60,449 nucleotides of DNA from Chloroflexota bacterium (GCA_020849725.1 JADLAZ010000232.1:1-60449); one strand, 5' to 3'; shown: positions 34,820 through 44,673, counted from the first letter of the stretch. Numbers and translations: made by a program. The notes: a model not told the origin generated them from the letters alone.

Positions 34820-35328
34820 CGTGCACGCCCCCGGCCAGCCAGCGCGGCAGCCGGGTCCGGCGCCGTCAACAGGTCGCCCACCCGCCGGGCGAGGGCGCGA
34901 GCGGCGGCCAGGGCGCGCTCGTGGCCAATGGCGGCGGCGTCGAGTACTGCCTCGGCCGCCGCGCGGGCTGCCAGCGTAGTGGCCCGGTCGTAATCGCGGC
35001 GGGCCTGCGCCAGGCGGCGGGCAGTGCGGTCGGCGGCGCGGGTGCGCTCGCCGAGCTGAGCCAGCAACCGGTCGCGGCACGCCGCTGGGCCAGCGGGGCT
35101 GGCAACCTCGGCCGCGGCGGGCTGTCGGCGGCGGCGGCAGCGGGCTGCACTCGGTGGGCAATCCGATGACACAGGCGGGACCGTCGGCGCGCCGGCGCGG
35201 ACCAGCGCGGCGGCGATCGCGCAGTCGGCGGCCAGATCGGCCGGGACCGGCGGCAGTGAGACATCCGAGTGATCGGCCGGAGCGCTGCCCGGCTGCGGAC
35301 AAGCGGCAGTGTACGACAGCATCGCCAT
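34816..35328 (-). CDS. Unknown helical protein coupled to the primase gene
   Basis: A 170-residue protein with no recognised family. Residues 1-75 are low-complexity (Pro/Ala/Ser, three Cys). Residues 85-150 form an Ala/Arg-rich, probably coiled-coil helix. AAGGAG lies eight bases before ATG 35328. Its stop overlaps the GTG of the primase gene and it starts 22 bases after the helicase stop. Its position between helicase and primase suggests an accessory replication protein, but sequence alone does not show this. Confidence 0.6.
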   Translation of the reverse strand: MAMLSYTAACPQPGSAPADHSDVSLPPVPADLAADCAIAAALVRAGAPTVPPVSSDCPPSAARCRRRRQPAAAEVASPAGPAACRDRLLAQLGERTRAADRTARRLAQARRDYDRATTLAARAAAEAVLDAAAIGHERALAAARALARRVGDLLTAPDPAAALAGRGRAR

Positions 35329-35350
35329 GATGAGCACTCCTTCTGATGTA

Positions 35351-37243
35351 TCAGCCGGCCACTAGCTGGTCGGCCGGCAGGGTGACCAGGAAGCGCGATG
35401 GTCGGGTGGTCCGGGTGCTCCCGGCCTGCCGACGGGTCGCGCAGTGGCTCAGGTAAAGGCGGTGGCGAGCGCGGGTGACGGCGACGTACAGTACCGCCAG
35501 CTCGGCCCGCAGCGCGGCCGGGTCGGCCAGTGTCCGGCGGTCGGGCAGGACGCCCTCGTCCAGGCCGACCACGAACACGACTGGGTACTCGGCGCCCTTG
35601 ACGCCGTGGATGCTGCTGACGGCGACGGCGTCCTCAGATGGGGCCGGCGCGGCCTCGTCGGCGAGCAGGTCGGCCAGCCAGCACCCGGGGTCGTCGCCGG
35701 CGTCATCGACCAGCCGGCGCACCGCGTCGATGGCCGCCAGCCGCGCGGCGGCGCATGGCTGCCGCCGCACCCAGTCGGTGTAGCCGACCGCGTCGAGCAG
35801 CGCGTCGAGCAGCCCGATCGACAGCCGCCCGGCCGGTGAGCGCAGGCGCTCGATCGGCGCCAGGAACGCCGCCAGCCGTGCAGCCTGGCTACCGGCCCCA
35901 GTGTGGCCGAACGCCGCGTCCAGTCGGGCGGCCAGCGTCTGGACGTCGGCGAGCGTCACCGCTGTCCCCTCGGCCAGCGCCGCCGCCAGCAGCCCCAGGC
36001 CACGCTCGGTGGTGGTGACGACGCGGCGCAGGGCGATGATGTCGTCGGGGTTGAGCAGCAGACGCAGGTATGCCAGGACGTCGGCCGTGTCCCGGTCGGC
36101 TGCGAGCGCCACCACCGAGCGGCGCGGCTGGCAGGGGATGGCGACCGCCCGCAGCGCGGTCACCAGCGGCCCGGCCTGGGCGTGCGTGCGGGAGAGCACG
36201 GCCGCCTCACCAAAGTGGGCGATCGCGCCGTCGGTGTGCAAGCGCCGGAGCTGGCGGGCGACCCAGGCAGCCTCATCGCCCGCGTCACGCGCCCGATAGG
36301 CGACGACCGGCGGGCCGGCGCCGACGGCCGAGGTCAGCGCGTGGCCGCCGGGCAGGCCGGCGACGAGCGCGTTGCCGACGGCAACCAGCGGTGCGGTGGC
36401 GCGGTAGCTCACGTCGAGCACGATCGTCCGGGCGTCGATGAAGATGGTCGCGAAGTCAGTCAGCAGCCGGGGATCGCCGCCGCGAAAGCCGTAGATGGCC
36501 TGCGCCGCGTCGCCGACCACGGTCAGGTGGCGATGGCCACGGGCCAGCCGCAGCAGCAGGCCGATCTGATCGGCACTCAGATCCTGGGCCTCATCGACCA
36601 GGATAGCCGCATAGGCGGCCTGCAGCAGGGCGAGCACGTCGGGCCGGGCGTCGAGCAGTCGCGGCGGCAGCGTGACCATGGCCACGAAGTCGAGGGCGTT
36701 GCGCCGGCGCAACCGATTCTCATAGTGCGCCGCCAGCGCCGTCAGATCGAGGTCGCCGAGCCAGTCGGCGTCGCATGGCGGTGGCAGGCCGAGCCGGACG
36801 GTATCGACGGCCGCCAGCAGCCGGTCGGCCTCCCCGACTAGTGGCGGCACGCCCAGGTCGCGGAGCGCTTCGTCGAGGACGAGCGCGCGGTCGGCGGGAC
36901 CGTAGACGGCCAGGCGAACCGGCCGATAGCCGGCCGCCGCTGGCCAGCGGGCGATGATCCGCCGGCCGAGCGCGTGCAGCGTCGTGACCGCCACGCGCCG
37001 TCCCTGGTCGGGCAGGCGTGCCGCCAGGCGGTCGACCAGTTCCTGCCGGGCCCGCCGACTGAAGGTGACGACCAGGATGGCGCTGGGCGGCAGGCCGCAG
37101 TCAACGATCAGGTGGACGACGCGCTCGACGATGACTGTCGTCTTGCCGGTGCCGGCGCCGGCGCGGACGACGAGCGGGCCGGCGGGGGCGGTGACGGCGG
37201 CCTGCTGCTGGGCGCTGAGCGGCGGACCCGGTCGGCCCGGCAT
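35351..37243 (-). CDS. UvrD/Rep-type superfamily 1 DNA helicase
   Basis: A 630-residue helicase with all main motifs. Q-motif-like LSAQQQAAVTAPAG precedes motif I GAGTGKTT (29-36). Motif Ia is VTFSRRARQEL, motif II LVDEAQDL, motif III GDAAQAIYGFRGG, motif V VSSIHGVKGAEYPVVFV and motif VI LYVAVTRARHRLYL. It unwinds DNA 3' to 5' in replication, repair or transfer. It is slightly shorter than chromosomal UvrD. It lies 9 bases after a Cys-rich unknown gene and upstream of the primase, forming the replication part of the module. Confidence 0.92.
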   Translation of the reverse strand: MPGRPGPPLSAQQQAAVTAPAGPLVVRAGAGTGKTTVIVERVVHLIVDCGLPPSAILVVTFSRRARQELVDRLAARLPDQGRRVAVTTLHALGRRIIARWPAAAGYRPVRLAVYGPADRALVLDEALRDLGVPPLVGEADRLLAAVDTVRLGLPPPCDADWLGDLDLTALAAHYENRLRRRNALDFVAMVTLPPRLLDARPDVLALLQAAYAAILVDEAQDLSADQIGLLLRLARGHRHLTVVGDAAQAIYGFRGGDPRLLTDFATIFIDARTIVLDVSYRATAPLVAVGNALVAGLPGGHALTSAVGAGPPVVAYRARDAGDEAAWVARQLRRLHTDGAIAHFGEAAVLSRTHAQAGPLVTALRAVAIPCQPRRSVVALAADRDTADVLAYLRLLLNPDDIIALRRVVTTTERGLGLLAAALAEGTAVTLADVQTLAARLDAAFGHTGAGSQAARLAAFLAPIERLRSPAGRLSIGLLDALLDAVGYTDWVRRQPCAAARLAAIDAVRRLVDDAGDDPGCWLADLLADEAAPAPSEDAVAVSSIHGVKGAEYPVVFVVGLDEGVLPDRRTLADPAALRAELAVLYVAVTRARHRLYLSHCATRRQAGSTRTTRPSRFLVTLPADQLVAG

Positions 37244-37252
37244 CGGCGCTGG

Positions 37253-37894
37253 CTAGGCGCCGCTCAGGCCGAGCGGGTCGTCGGTGGGGGCGGCGGTTGA
37301 CGCCTGGTGCGATGGCTGGTCGGTCGACGACACCAGCGGCAGTGCGTGGGGCGTCGGGGAGCGCGTCGGCAGCCAGCGCAGGGTGTCGTGGGCGAGGCGG
37401 GACGATGCCGGGGCCGGGGCGGCCGGCAGCGACCAGACCATCGCGTCTTCCGGGTGGCGACCATCGAGCCAGTCGAGCGTCGCGGTCAGCGCGACGACGA
37501 GCTGGTCGGCGCTCACCGGGCGGTCGTCGGCGGTGGTCGCCAGCGTGACGATGGCACGCGGGCCACCGGACACGGCGCGCACCTGGCAGACGGCCAGGGC
37601 ATGGCCGAGGTCGGCGAAGGTCGACGGCGTGCCGGCGGCGGCCAGCACCCGCAGCCGCAGCGGCACCGCCGGCGGGCGGCCGAGCACGCGCTGGGTGTCG
37701 CGCAGGGCGCGCCGCAGGACGGCGGTGGTGGCGCGGCGGGCGGCGGCATCACCGCACTGGACGGCGATCGGGGTGCGCGCCCAGGCCGGCCAGAGGACAC
37801 GGCTGGCGGTGCAGATCCAGGCGACCAGCGCGACAGCGAGCCGCTGGCAGCCGCGCCAGCAACGGTGGAGCTGGCAGGGACAGGTGGCGGGCAT
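37253..37894 (-). CDS. Unknown protein with Cys-rich N-terminus, first gene of the module
   Basis: A 213-residue protein. The first 16 residues contain four Cys (CPCQLHRCWRGC), followed by a hydrophobic segment (LAVALVAWICTASRVLW). An alpha/beta region follows (PLRLRVLAAAGTPSTFADLG, then RAIVTLATTADD) and a Pro/Thr/Ser tail. AGGAGGAG precedes ATG 37894. No family recognised. It is the first gene of the - strand module, 9 bases before the helicase. A short upstream frame from 37988 with a good ribosome site (GAGGAGGT) overlaps its start and might be a leader. Confidence 0.6.
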   Translation of the reverse strand: MPATCPCQLHRCWRGCQRLAVALVAWICTASRVLWPAWARTPIAVQCGDAAARRATTAVLRRALRDTQRVLGRPPAVPLRLRVLAAAGTPSTFADLGHALAVCQVRAVSGGPRAIVTLATTADDRPVSADQLVVALTATLDWLDGRHPEDAMVWSLPAAPAPASSRLAHDTLRWLPTRSPTPHALPLVSSTDQPSHQASTAAPTDDPLGLSGA

Positions 37895-38750
37895 GATGAT
37901 CTCCTCCTGAGCACGATCGGGACGACCGGGCAGTGTGAGTTGGCCAGGCCGCTCGCCGACGCGGCCGGCGGGGACGGACTTCCATAGGGGACACCTCCTC
38001 ACGACGACGGGGTGCAGACAACGACAAGGGCGCCGCCCGCCGATCCGGACAGCGCCCTCCAACGACCATGAACGTGACGATGTGGACGATAGGCGTCTTC
38101 TCCTGGCTGGTGCGCTGATCAGATCGTCGACGGCACGGACGGTCCCCCTCCCCACGGCGGGGCAGGTGGTCGATGGCCGACGGCGCCGTTGTTGTGGTCG
38201 GGAAGATCGTGCTCGATTCCCGCGGTCGGAGAGCGCGATGGCGCTCGTTGGGCTGGAGAGCGATGCGCTCTCTGCGGGCCTGGCCGTGTGGCCGGGGCCG
38301 ATCCAGCGATCCGTCCGCGGACAGTCGAGCGTCCGCTCGCTCGGGGCGGGGAGCGAGTACCCGGCGGCTCGCTGCGGGGAGCCGCGTGCCGATCTGCCGC
38401 GCGGGAGCGAGGCAGGGCTAGCATCCCTAGTCTACGCCGGCTGGGGGACACGAAGCGGACGCGAACCGGACGCGAGGACGATCGCACGCCACCGGGCCAG
38501 TGGCGCGATGGCAACGGCGCTCGACGGTGGGCGGAGGCGGGCGACCTGTGGAATGGTGCCCTGGCTGTATCGTCAGGTCGCGGCCCGACTAGTGGCCGGC
38601 CGTTCACGTCCGGTTCGCATCCGACTGAGGGCAAGTTCGCCGGCTCGCCGCTCATGTTCAATCAGGATCGTCAGAAATTCACGCGCTCATCGGCCGAATC
38701 CGTTGCGACCATCCAGTACTTAGTGGTCCATTTCGTTATTAGTTGTCGGG
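37895..38750. other. Long non-coding stretch upstream of the module
   Basis: No convincing gene. It holds two adjacent perfect hairpins: GAGCGC/GCGCTC at 38231-38246 and GAGAGCG/CGCTCTC at 38256-38272. The right end (about 38720-38750, TTAGTGGTCCATTTCG followed by an AT-rich run) is probably the terminus of the IS630 element. Hairpins in front of a primase/helicase operon could be a replication or transfer origin, but no iterons are seen. I could not find a confident promoter. Confidence 0.4.
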
Positions 38751-39432
38751 TTATGCGGCCTGGAGGAGCGGCGTTTCTGGGGCAGGGAACTGGGGGAGGT
38801 GCGCGAGCCGGTCCTCCAGATCAGTGCGGGTGAAGCGCCAATCAAAGGGTACCGCCGTGTCATTGTAGAGGGTCTTAAAAGCCAGCAGTCGCGCTTCGAC
38901 GGCCGCCAGATCGGGGAAGTCATTCGGGGTCAGCACCTTGCGCTGGATGATCGAGAAGTAGACCTCGATCTGGTTGAGCCAGGAGGCATGGGTCGGCAGA
39001 TGGACGACGACCAGATTGGGAAAGCGCGCCTGCAACTCCGCGACCGCCTTCGCGCCGCGGTGGCTGCTGCCGTTATCGACGACCCAGAAGACCCGCCGCG
39101 CCGAGCAATAGGGCTCCCGGCTCATCACCTGCGCGACCAGGCGGCCGAAGGCGGCCTTGCCCGTCCGCCCCTCGCACCGCCCGATGACCCCACCCCGCCG
39201 CACGTCCCAGGCGGCCAGGTACGCCAGCGCCCCACCCCGCGCGTATTCGTGCTCGACGCGCATCACCTGGCCGGGGAGCGGCGCGACGCTGGCATGGCAG
39301 CGGCGGCGCGCTTGGATGCTGGTCTTCTCATCGGCGCTGAGCACATAGTCGTCAGCGGTCAAGGACTGGCCCTCCCACCAGCCGGCGTACAGGTCCAGCA
39401 CCCGACCGGCCTTGCTGGCTGTCGGTGTCGGT
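38751..39432 (-). pseudogene. IS630-family transposase, 5'-truncated
   Basis: The - strand frame covers the DDE part: DYVLSADEKTSIQARRRCH (first Asp), FWVVDNGSSHRG (second Asp) and LPTHASWLNQIEVYFSIIQR (Glu). The stop is at 38751. Reading upstream the frame continues (TASKAGRVLDLYAGWW) right up to 39432, where the IS21 end begins, so the N-terminal helix-turn-helix part is lost. The missing part is not found on the far side of the IS21 element, so a deletion accompanied or followed the insertion. Confidence 0.85.
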
Positions 39433-39455
39433 TGTCAAGTGATCCAGGGGCCGGG
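39433..39455 (-). repeat. IS21 right terminal repeat
   Basis: AAGTGATCCAGGGGCCGGG matches the left terminal sequence in inverted orientation (42061-42083), with one substitution in the AAGTGATCCxGGGGCCG core. It begins exactly where the IS630 reading frame stops matching. Confidence 0.65.
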
Positions 39456-39547
39456 ATAAAAGCAGGCGCCCCGCCACTGCCACCACGTCTCGCATCTGGA
39501 GGCGAGCCAGTCGGCGCCCAGTCAACCTCCTCGATGGGGGAGCGAAC

Positions 39548-39614
39548 GCCAGCGCGGCAGCGCTGGCGACCCGTCGTCGGCGCCGGGCTGCGGCCCGTCG
39601 TCGGCGCCGGGCTG
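39548..39614. repeat. Hairpin and 21-bp direct repeat in the IS21 end region
   Basis: A perfect 8-bp hairpin (GCCAGCGC/GCGCTGGC, 39548-39567) is followed by CCCGTCGTCGGCGCCGGGCT repeated at 39570 and 39594 (each copy 21 bases long, 24-base offset). It lies between istB and the element's end and is non-coding. Confidence 0.6.
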
Positions 39615-39684
39615 AGGGGGTCCGGGTTCCGGGCGATCCGGGATAAGACTGATCCACCCCGGATCCGGGCCAGAAGTGATCCAC

Positions 39685-40446
39685 CTAGCCGGCCGCCGCC
39701 GGGTCGAGTTGCCCGTCCGGCGTCCGGCCGCGGGCGCGCCACGACGGCCCTTTCAGATAGAAGACCTGCCCCCGTTCGACGAGGCGATCGACCACGGCCG
39801 CCGCCAGCGAGGCGTCTTGGACGACCAGCGACCAGTCGGTCAGGCTCTTGTTGGAGGTGATCAGCGTCGGCCGCCGACCGGCCCGCCCGGCGACCAGCTC
39901 GTAGAGCGCCGGCCCGAAGCTCGGCTCGGTCGGCAGGTAGCCCAGCTCGTCCAGCACCAGCACGTCGCAGGCCAGCAGCGGCGTGAGTACCCGGCGCCGC
40001 CCGACGGCCGTCGTCGCCCGGCCCAACTGGTAGGCCAGCTGCTGGGCGGTGACGAAGCGGGCGGTCGAGCCGAGCTGGACCTGGCGGGTGGCCACGCAGA
40101 TCGAGAGCATCGTCTTGCCCAGACCCGGCGGCCCCACCAGGACGAGGTTGAGCGCCTGGGTGACGAGGCCCGAGTCGAAGTAGCGCAGCACCAGCTGGCG
40201 CTTGAGGTCGGGGCGGAAGCGGAAGTCGAACTGCTCGATGCTGGCCGCGTAGGGGAAGGCGGCCTCGCGCAGCCGGCGCTCGGTGGCGGCGGTCGTGCGC
40301 GCCACGACCTCCTCCTCCAGCAGGCCCTCGAGGAAGTCGGCGTAGCTCAACTCCTCCGCGGCGGCGCGGTCGAGCCACGGTTGGCTGACGGCGGCGGCGG
40401 TGGCCAGCCCCAGATGCTCCAGCAGGATGCTCGGGTGGACCGGCAT
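39685..40446 (-). CDS. istB: IS21-family IstB ATP-binding helper protein
   Basis: A 253-residue IstB. Walker A is GPPGLGKT (about 114-121), and DVLVLDELGYLPTEPSFGPAL is the Walker B region, with the typical LITSNKSLTDWSLVVQD following. IstB is a AAA+ protein that assists IstA in target selection and strand transfer. ATG 40446 overlaps the TGA of istA (TGATG), the usual translational coupling. The gene is intact although its istA is frameshifted. Confidence 0.92.
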   Translation of the reverse strand: MPVHPSILLEHLGLATAAAVSQPWLDRAAAEELSYADFLEGLLEEEVVARTTAATERRLREAAFPYAASIEQFDFRFRPDLKRQLVLRYFDSGLVTQALNLVLVGPPGLGKTMLSICVATRQVQLGSTARFVTAQQLAYQLGRATTAVGRRRVLTPLLACDVLVLDELGYLPTEPSFGPALYELVAGRAGRRPTLITSNKSLTDWSLVVQDASLAAAVVDRLVERGQVFYLKGPSWRARGRTPDGQLDPAAAG

Positions 40447-41991
40447 CAGGCCACCTCCGCCCGCGCCGCGGCCCCGGCGGGCCCGGCCGCCGGCGCGTCG
40501 ACCGCCTCGTCGATCAGGACCAGGGCCTCATACACGCTCAGCGGTCGGTCAAGGTCGGCCTGACTGGGGACGCCCGGCAGCACCAGCGGCGCGACCGGCC
40601 GGGCCGGCTGGGGCCGCGTCAGCAGGCCGGCGAGCGCCTCGGCACTGATGCTGGCGGCCTGGGCCGCCAGGCGCCATCGCCGCCAGCGCCATCGCCGCCA
40701 GCACCTCGCCGGCCCCATGCGCCTGGTAGAGGGCGTAGACCTGCCGGACCTGCGGCCCCAGGTGCGCGCGGTGGCGGCGCGACAGCTCGGTCAGGAAGGC
40801 TTCGGCCGGCCCGCCCAAGTCCAGCAGCGCCTGGCGGTAGAGCATCACCTGCGCGCGGGGCTTGGCGGCGAACAGCGGCGCGTAGTGCTCGACCGCGACC
40901 ACGCGGCGGCGGGCGCCGTCGAGGGCGCGCGGGTGGTCGGCGACTAGGTCCGTCCCCCGGAACAGGCGGACCCGGTCGCGGTGCAGCCGGACGGTCACCG
41001 CCGTCCGGGCGTGGGCGACCGGCACCGAGTACTGGTTGCCGAGGACCGTCACCAGCGCCTCGCCCGACGCCTGCCCGGCCAGCAGCAGCCCGTAGTCGGC
41101 CGCCGTCGCCGGCAGCCGCCCACCCTGGGCCGCCTCGCGCCCCAGCGCCTCGACCGGCGGCGTCCCCGTCGCCGACGACGGGCGGGTATTGGCGTACGCC
41201 AGCCAGGCGGCGAGTTGGTCGGCCAGGTCGGCGTCGTCGGCGAACGACCGGCCGACCAGGAAATTGGTCTTCGTCCAGTTGATGAGGCGCTCGACGGCCC
41301 CCTTCTGCTGGCCCATCCCGGGCGCGCAGGCCTCGGGGTGGAAGCCGAACTCGGCCGTCAGCTGCAGCAGCGCTGGCGTCCAGATCGGTTGGTTGGCCGC
41401 GTCGCGCCCGCTGGTGACGGTGGCCATGTTGTCGAAGACGAGCACCCACGGCACGAAGCCGAGCGCCACGAAGCAGTCGACCAGCCCGCGGAACAGGGTC
41501 TCCTGGCGCATGTCCGTCGTGAAGCGCACCCAGGCCCAGCGGCTGTGCTTGAGCCGGCAGGCCAGGAAGTAGCGCGTGCCGGGCGGCGCCTGCGTGAACG
41601 GGAAGTCGCGGACCTCGCCCCAGTCGACCTGGAGGTACTCGGCCGGCAGCCCCTCGAAGCGGACCGCCACATCCGCCTCGGCGCGCTCCAACTCCAGCTG
41701 GATGCGCCGGACGTGGTCGCTGAAGACGCTCCGGCCGCCGGGGTAGGGCCGCTCGGGGTCGGCCCGGGCGAGTTCGAGCATGCGCACGATGCTCAGGCCC
41801 TCTTTCACCCACGCCGTGATCTGGGTCTGATACGCGTCCACCTTGGAGGCGCGCCGGCGGCGCGCCGGTTGCTTGTCGACCGGCTCGGCCAGCACCCGCC
41901 GGACCGTCACCCGGCTATGCCCGAGGTCCTGGGCAATCTGCCGTTGGCTCTTGCCGCGCTTGGCCAGCACCTTGATCGCACTCCGTTCCAT
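40446..41991 (-). pseudogene. istA: IS21-family transposase IstA with one-base frameshift
   Basis: About 510 residues. The N-terminal helix-turn-helix is QRQIAQDLGHSRVTVRRVL. The DDE core includes YLQVDWGEVRDFPF (first Asp), VLVFDNMATVTSG (second Asp) and GMGQQKGAVERLINWTKTNF (Glu). Near 40672 an extra C shifts the frame: EVLAAMALAAMA should be followed by LAAQAASISAEALAGLLTRP, which lies in the adjacent frame and runs to the TGA overlapping istB. Catalytic residues precede the shift. ATG 41991 is chosen (GGGGAAAGG upstream); GTG 42003 is an alternative. Confidence 0.85.
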
Positions 41992-42060
41992 CCGTCGCAG
42001 CACCTTTCCCCGCCACTCGGCGGCGGTTGTACTACGGCAGCGGCTGGGCTACCTGCTCCT

Positions 42061-42083
42061 CGGCCCCCGGATCACTTCTCCGT
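42061..42083 (-). repeat. IS21 left terminal repeat
   Basis: Read on the - strand it gives GAGAAGTGATCCGGGGGCCG, the inverted partner of 39433-39455. It lies 58 bases upstream of the alternative istA start and immediately before the IS256 fragment. Confidence 0.6.
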
Positions 42084-42092
42084 CGGATCTTA

Positions 42093-42272
42093 CAGCCGGA
42101 CGTGGTTGCCATTTTCCCGAACGAGGCTGCGGGCGTGCGGCTGGTCGGGGCAGTCGTGCTGGAGCAGCACGAGAAGTGGCAGGTGATCTGGCGCTATCTC
42201 TGCGTCGAGAGCCTGGTCAAGATACAGCCACAGGGGGAGGAGGCGGTCCCGGCGCTGCTGGCGGCCGGATAG
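42093..42272 (+). pseudogene. IS256-family transposase, C-terminal fragment
   Basis: The last 59 residues read IFPNEAAGVRLVGAVVLEQH, then WQVIWRYLCVESL, before the stop at 42270-42272. The IFPNxxAxxRLVGAxLLEQxxEWxVxRRY pattern is the usual end of IS256 (MULE-like) transposases. Everything upstream is replaced by the IS21 end. A sequence near 42356-42382 (CCAAGTTTGCACATTGACGG) could be its terminal repeat. Confidence 0.8.
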
Positions 42273-42663
42273 CACATCCCGGCCCGGCCCCCTGATCTGG
42301 GAGGGACGGGCCGGCGCTCGCGGTCAGGCACATGAGAGAACCACGCGCCTCAGCCAAGTTTGCACATTGACGGTGACCCATACACAGCGAGGGGCCCACC
42401 GGGTCGAAACCGTGGCACCAGATAGGCCTATGGCCAATCCTGATGCAGTTGATTATCTATTTCCCAATCCGACCCGGCTGGACGGGGGCAGAACTGGTGA
42501 CAAGCCGGGCGCCTCGCGCGGGATGCCGCGGTCAGCCGGCAAGCTGGGGTCCGCTCTTGTCGGATCGGTAAGGTGGACGATAAGGTGGACTCGCGCCGAT
42601 GTAGCCGGCTTCGTCCATCTCCAGAAATGCGAAACTCCCTGCCGTGGCGGGGACTTCTTGCCA
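42273..42663. other. Non-coding stretch between the IS256 remnant and tRNA-Lys
   Basis: It contains an inverted repeat CCGGCCCG/CGGGCCGG at 42279-42314 with further pairing in the loop (terminator-like, no T-run) and a candidate IS256 terminal repeat near 42356-42382. The remainder shows no gene. The tRNA follows within a few bases. Confidence 0.5.
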
Positions 42664-42735
42664 TGAGCCCGGTGGGATTCGAACCCACGACCACCCGATT
42701 AAAAGTCGGATGCTCTGCCACTGAGCTACGGGCTC
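42664..42735 (-). tRNA. tRNA-Lys (anticodon TTT)
   Basis: The reverse complement folds into a complete cloverleaf. The acceptor GAGCCCG pairs with CGGGCTC, the discriminator is A, the D-arm is GCTC...GAGC, the anticodon loop CTTTTAA carries TTT, and the T-loop is GGTTCGAATCC. CCA is not encoded. It lies at the right border of the IS-rich region, a common position for integration. Confidence 0.95.
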
Positions 42736-42903
42736 GCGCCGCCGGATGACCGGGCGTCGGCCAACCAGGGCATGGACGATTGTACCACTGGTGGCGGGCT
42801 TGGCCGGCGCGGTAGGCGTTGGCGCCGGTGGTATGATCGGCGCATGCCGACGACCGGTCCACGGGGGGTGGTTCCGCGATCGGTCGGCAGAAGGGGGCAG
42901 GGC

Positions 42904-43689
<786 letters not shown>

Positions 43690-43968
43690 CCACTGCGCCG
43701 TCTGATGATCGAATGGTCCCGCCCATCCGTACCACGGTTCAAGCAGGCGACACGTCGGCTGGCGCTGGCCGACCGCCAGCATTAAGGCGATTGCCCGCCC
43801 TGTAGGGGTTGGTTAAGGCGCACGTATGACCGGTGTAGGAGGTCCCTGGCATCCTGGTTCCAGCATGACACTGCGACCGTCACGATCGATGCCGTCCGTG
43901 TCGACGCCCCGCGCGCGTCCCGGCCCCGATCACCCGGTTGCGATCACATCGCTGGGCAGGAGGGACCG

Positions 43969-44631
43969 ATGGGCATGGCACACCACATGGCAGCAGCCGG
44001 GTCCGAGGCGAACCAGGATGACAGCGCGCCCGCCGGCAGCAACCCGCCGGTCACGACGCAGCGCGCGACCGACGCCGCCATCGATGCGGCGCTCCTGGCC
44101 CGTCTGCAGCAGCACGACATGCGCGCCCTGGAGGAGTTCTACGATCGGTACAGCCGCCTCGCCTACGGCCTGGCCTATCGCATTCTGGGCGATGCCACCG
44201 CCGCCGAGGATGTCGTCCAGGAGGCATTTGTCAACGTCTGGCGGCAGGCGCCGAGCTATGATCCTCGGCGCGGCGCCGTCCGCACCTGGTTGCTGTCGAT
44301 CGTCCATCACCGAGCCATCGACGTTGTGCGCAGCCGCGCCAACCGCCAGTTCGATGTCCAGATCGATCTGGTCGAGCAGCGACTGTCCGTGGCTGACACC
44401 TGGCAGACCGTCGCCGGCAATGTCGAGCGCGAAGCGATCCGGCGGGCGGTGGCGGCGCTGCCGGCCGAGCAACAGCGCACGATCGAACTGGCCTACTTCG
44501 GTGGCTACTCGCAACCGGAGATCGCGGCCGCTATGGGCGTGCCACTGAGCACCGTCAAGGGACGCATACGGATGGCAATGCACAAGCTCCGCGCCCTGCT
44601 GCAGGGTACCGAAGCCTGGGCGAGTGCCTGA
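43969..44631 (+). CDS. ECF sigma factor (SigK-like)
   Basis: A 220-residue sigma factor. Region 2 reads YSRLAYGLAYRILGDATAAEDVVQEAF and region 4 ELAYFGGYSQPEIAAAMGVP, then TVKGRIRMAMHKL. AGGAGGG precedes ATG 43969. An RskA-like anti-sigma gene follows 42 bases downstream. SigK/RskA pairs respond to envelope or redox conditions; the DUF4331, TPR and metal-transporter genes that follow are the likely regulon. The 43690-43968 gap should hold its promoter but I could not assign one. Confidence 0.9.
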   Translation: MGMAHHMAAAGSEANQDDSAPAGSNPPVTTQRATDAAIDAALLARLQQHDMRALEEFYDRYSRLAYGLAYRILGDATAAEDVVQEAFVNVWRQAPSYDPRRGAVRTWLLSIVHHRAIDVVRSRANRQFDVQIDLVEQRLSVADTWQTVAGNVEREAIRRAVAALPAEQQRTIELAYFGGYSQPEIAAAMGVPLSTVKGRIRMAMHKLRALLQGTEAWASA

Positions 44632-44673
44632 TGCCGGCGGCAGTCGTGCACACGGGGGAAGGCTTAACGACGC

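Larger units (their letters stand above)
39433..42083 (-). mobile_element. IS21-family insertion sequence (istA frameshifted)
   Basis: Both ends carry related sequence. At 39433-39455, TGTCAAGTGATCCAGGGGCC reads inward. At 42061-42083 the - strand reads GAAGTGATCCGGGGGCCG inward. An internal copy AGAAGTGATCCAC lies at 39672-39684, as expected for the multiple terminal repeats of IS21. Between them lie istA and istB on the - strand. It abuts an IS630 transposase on the left and an IS256 transposase fragment on the right; no clear target duplication is seen. Confidence 0.75.

Noticed and set aside
33434..34993. 519-codon + strand frame opposite MoxR/primase genes
   Set aside because: Gln/Arg/Gly-rich shadow of the - strand genes, which carry intact Walker, CHC2-like and TOPRIM motifs.
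38119..38661. 180-codon - strand frame upstream of the module
   Set aside because: Arg/Pro/Ser-rich with no conserved pattern and no ribosome site; treated as non-coding.
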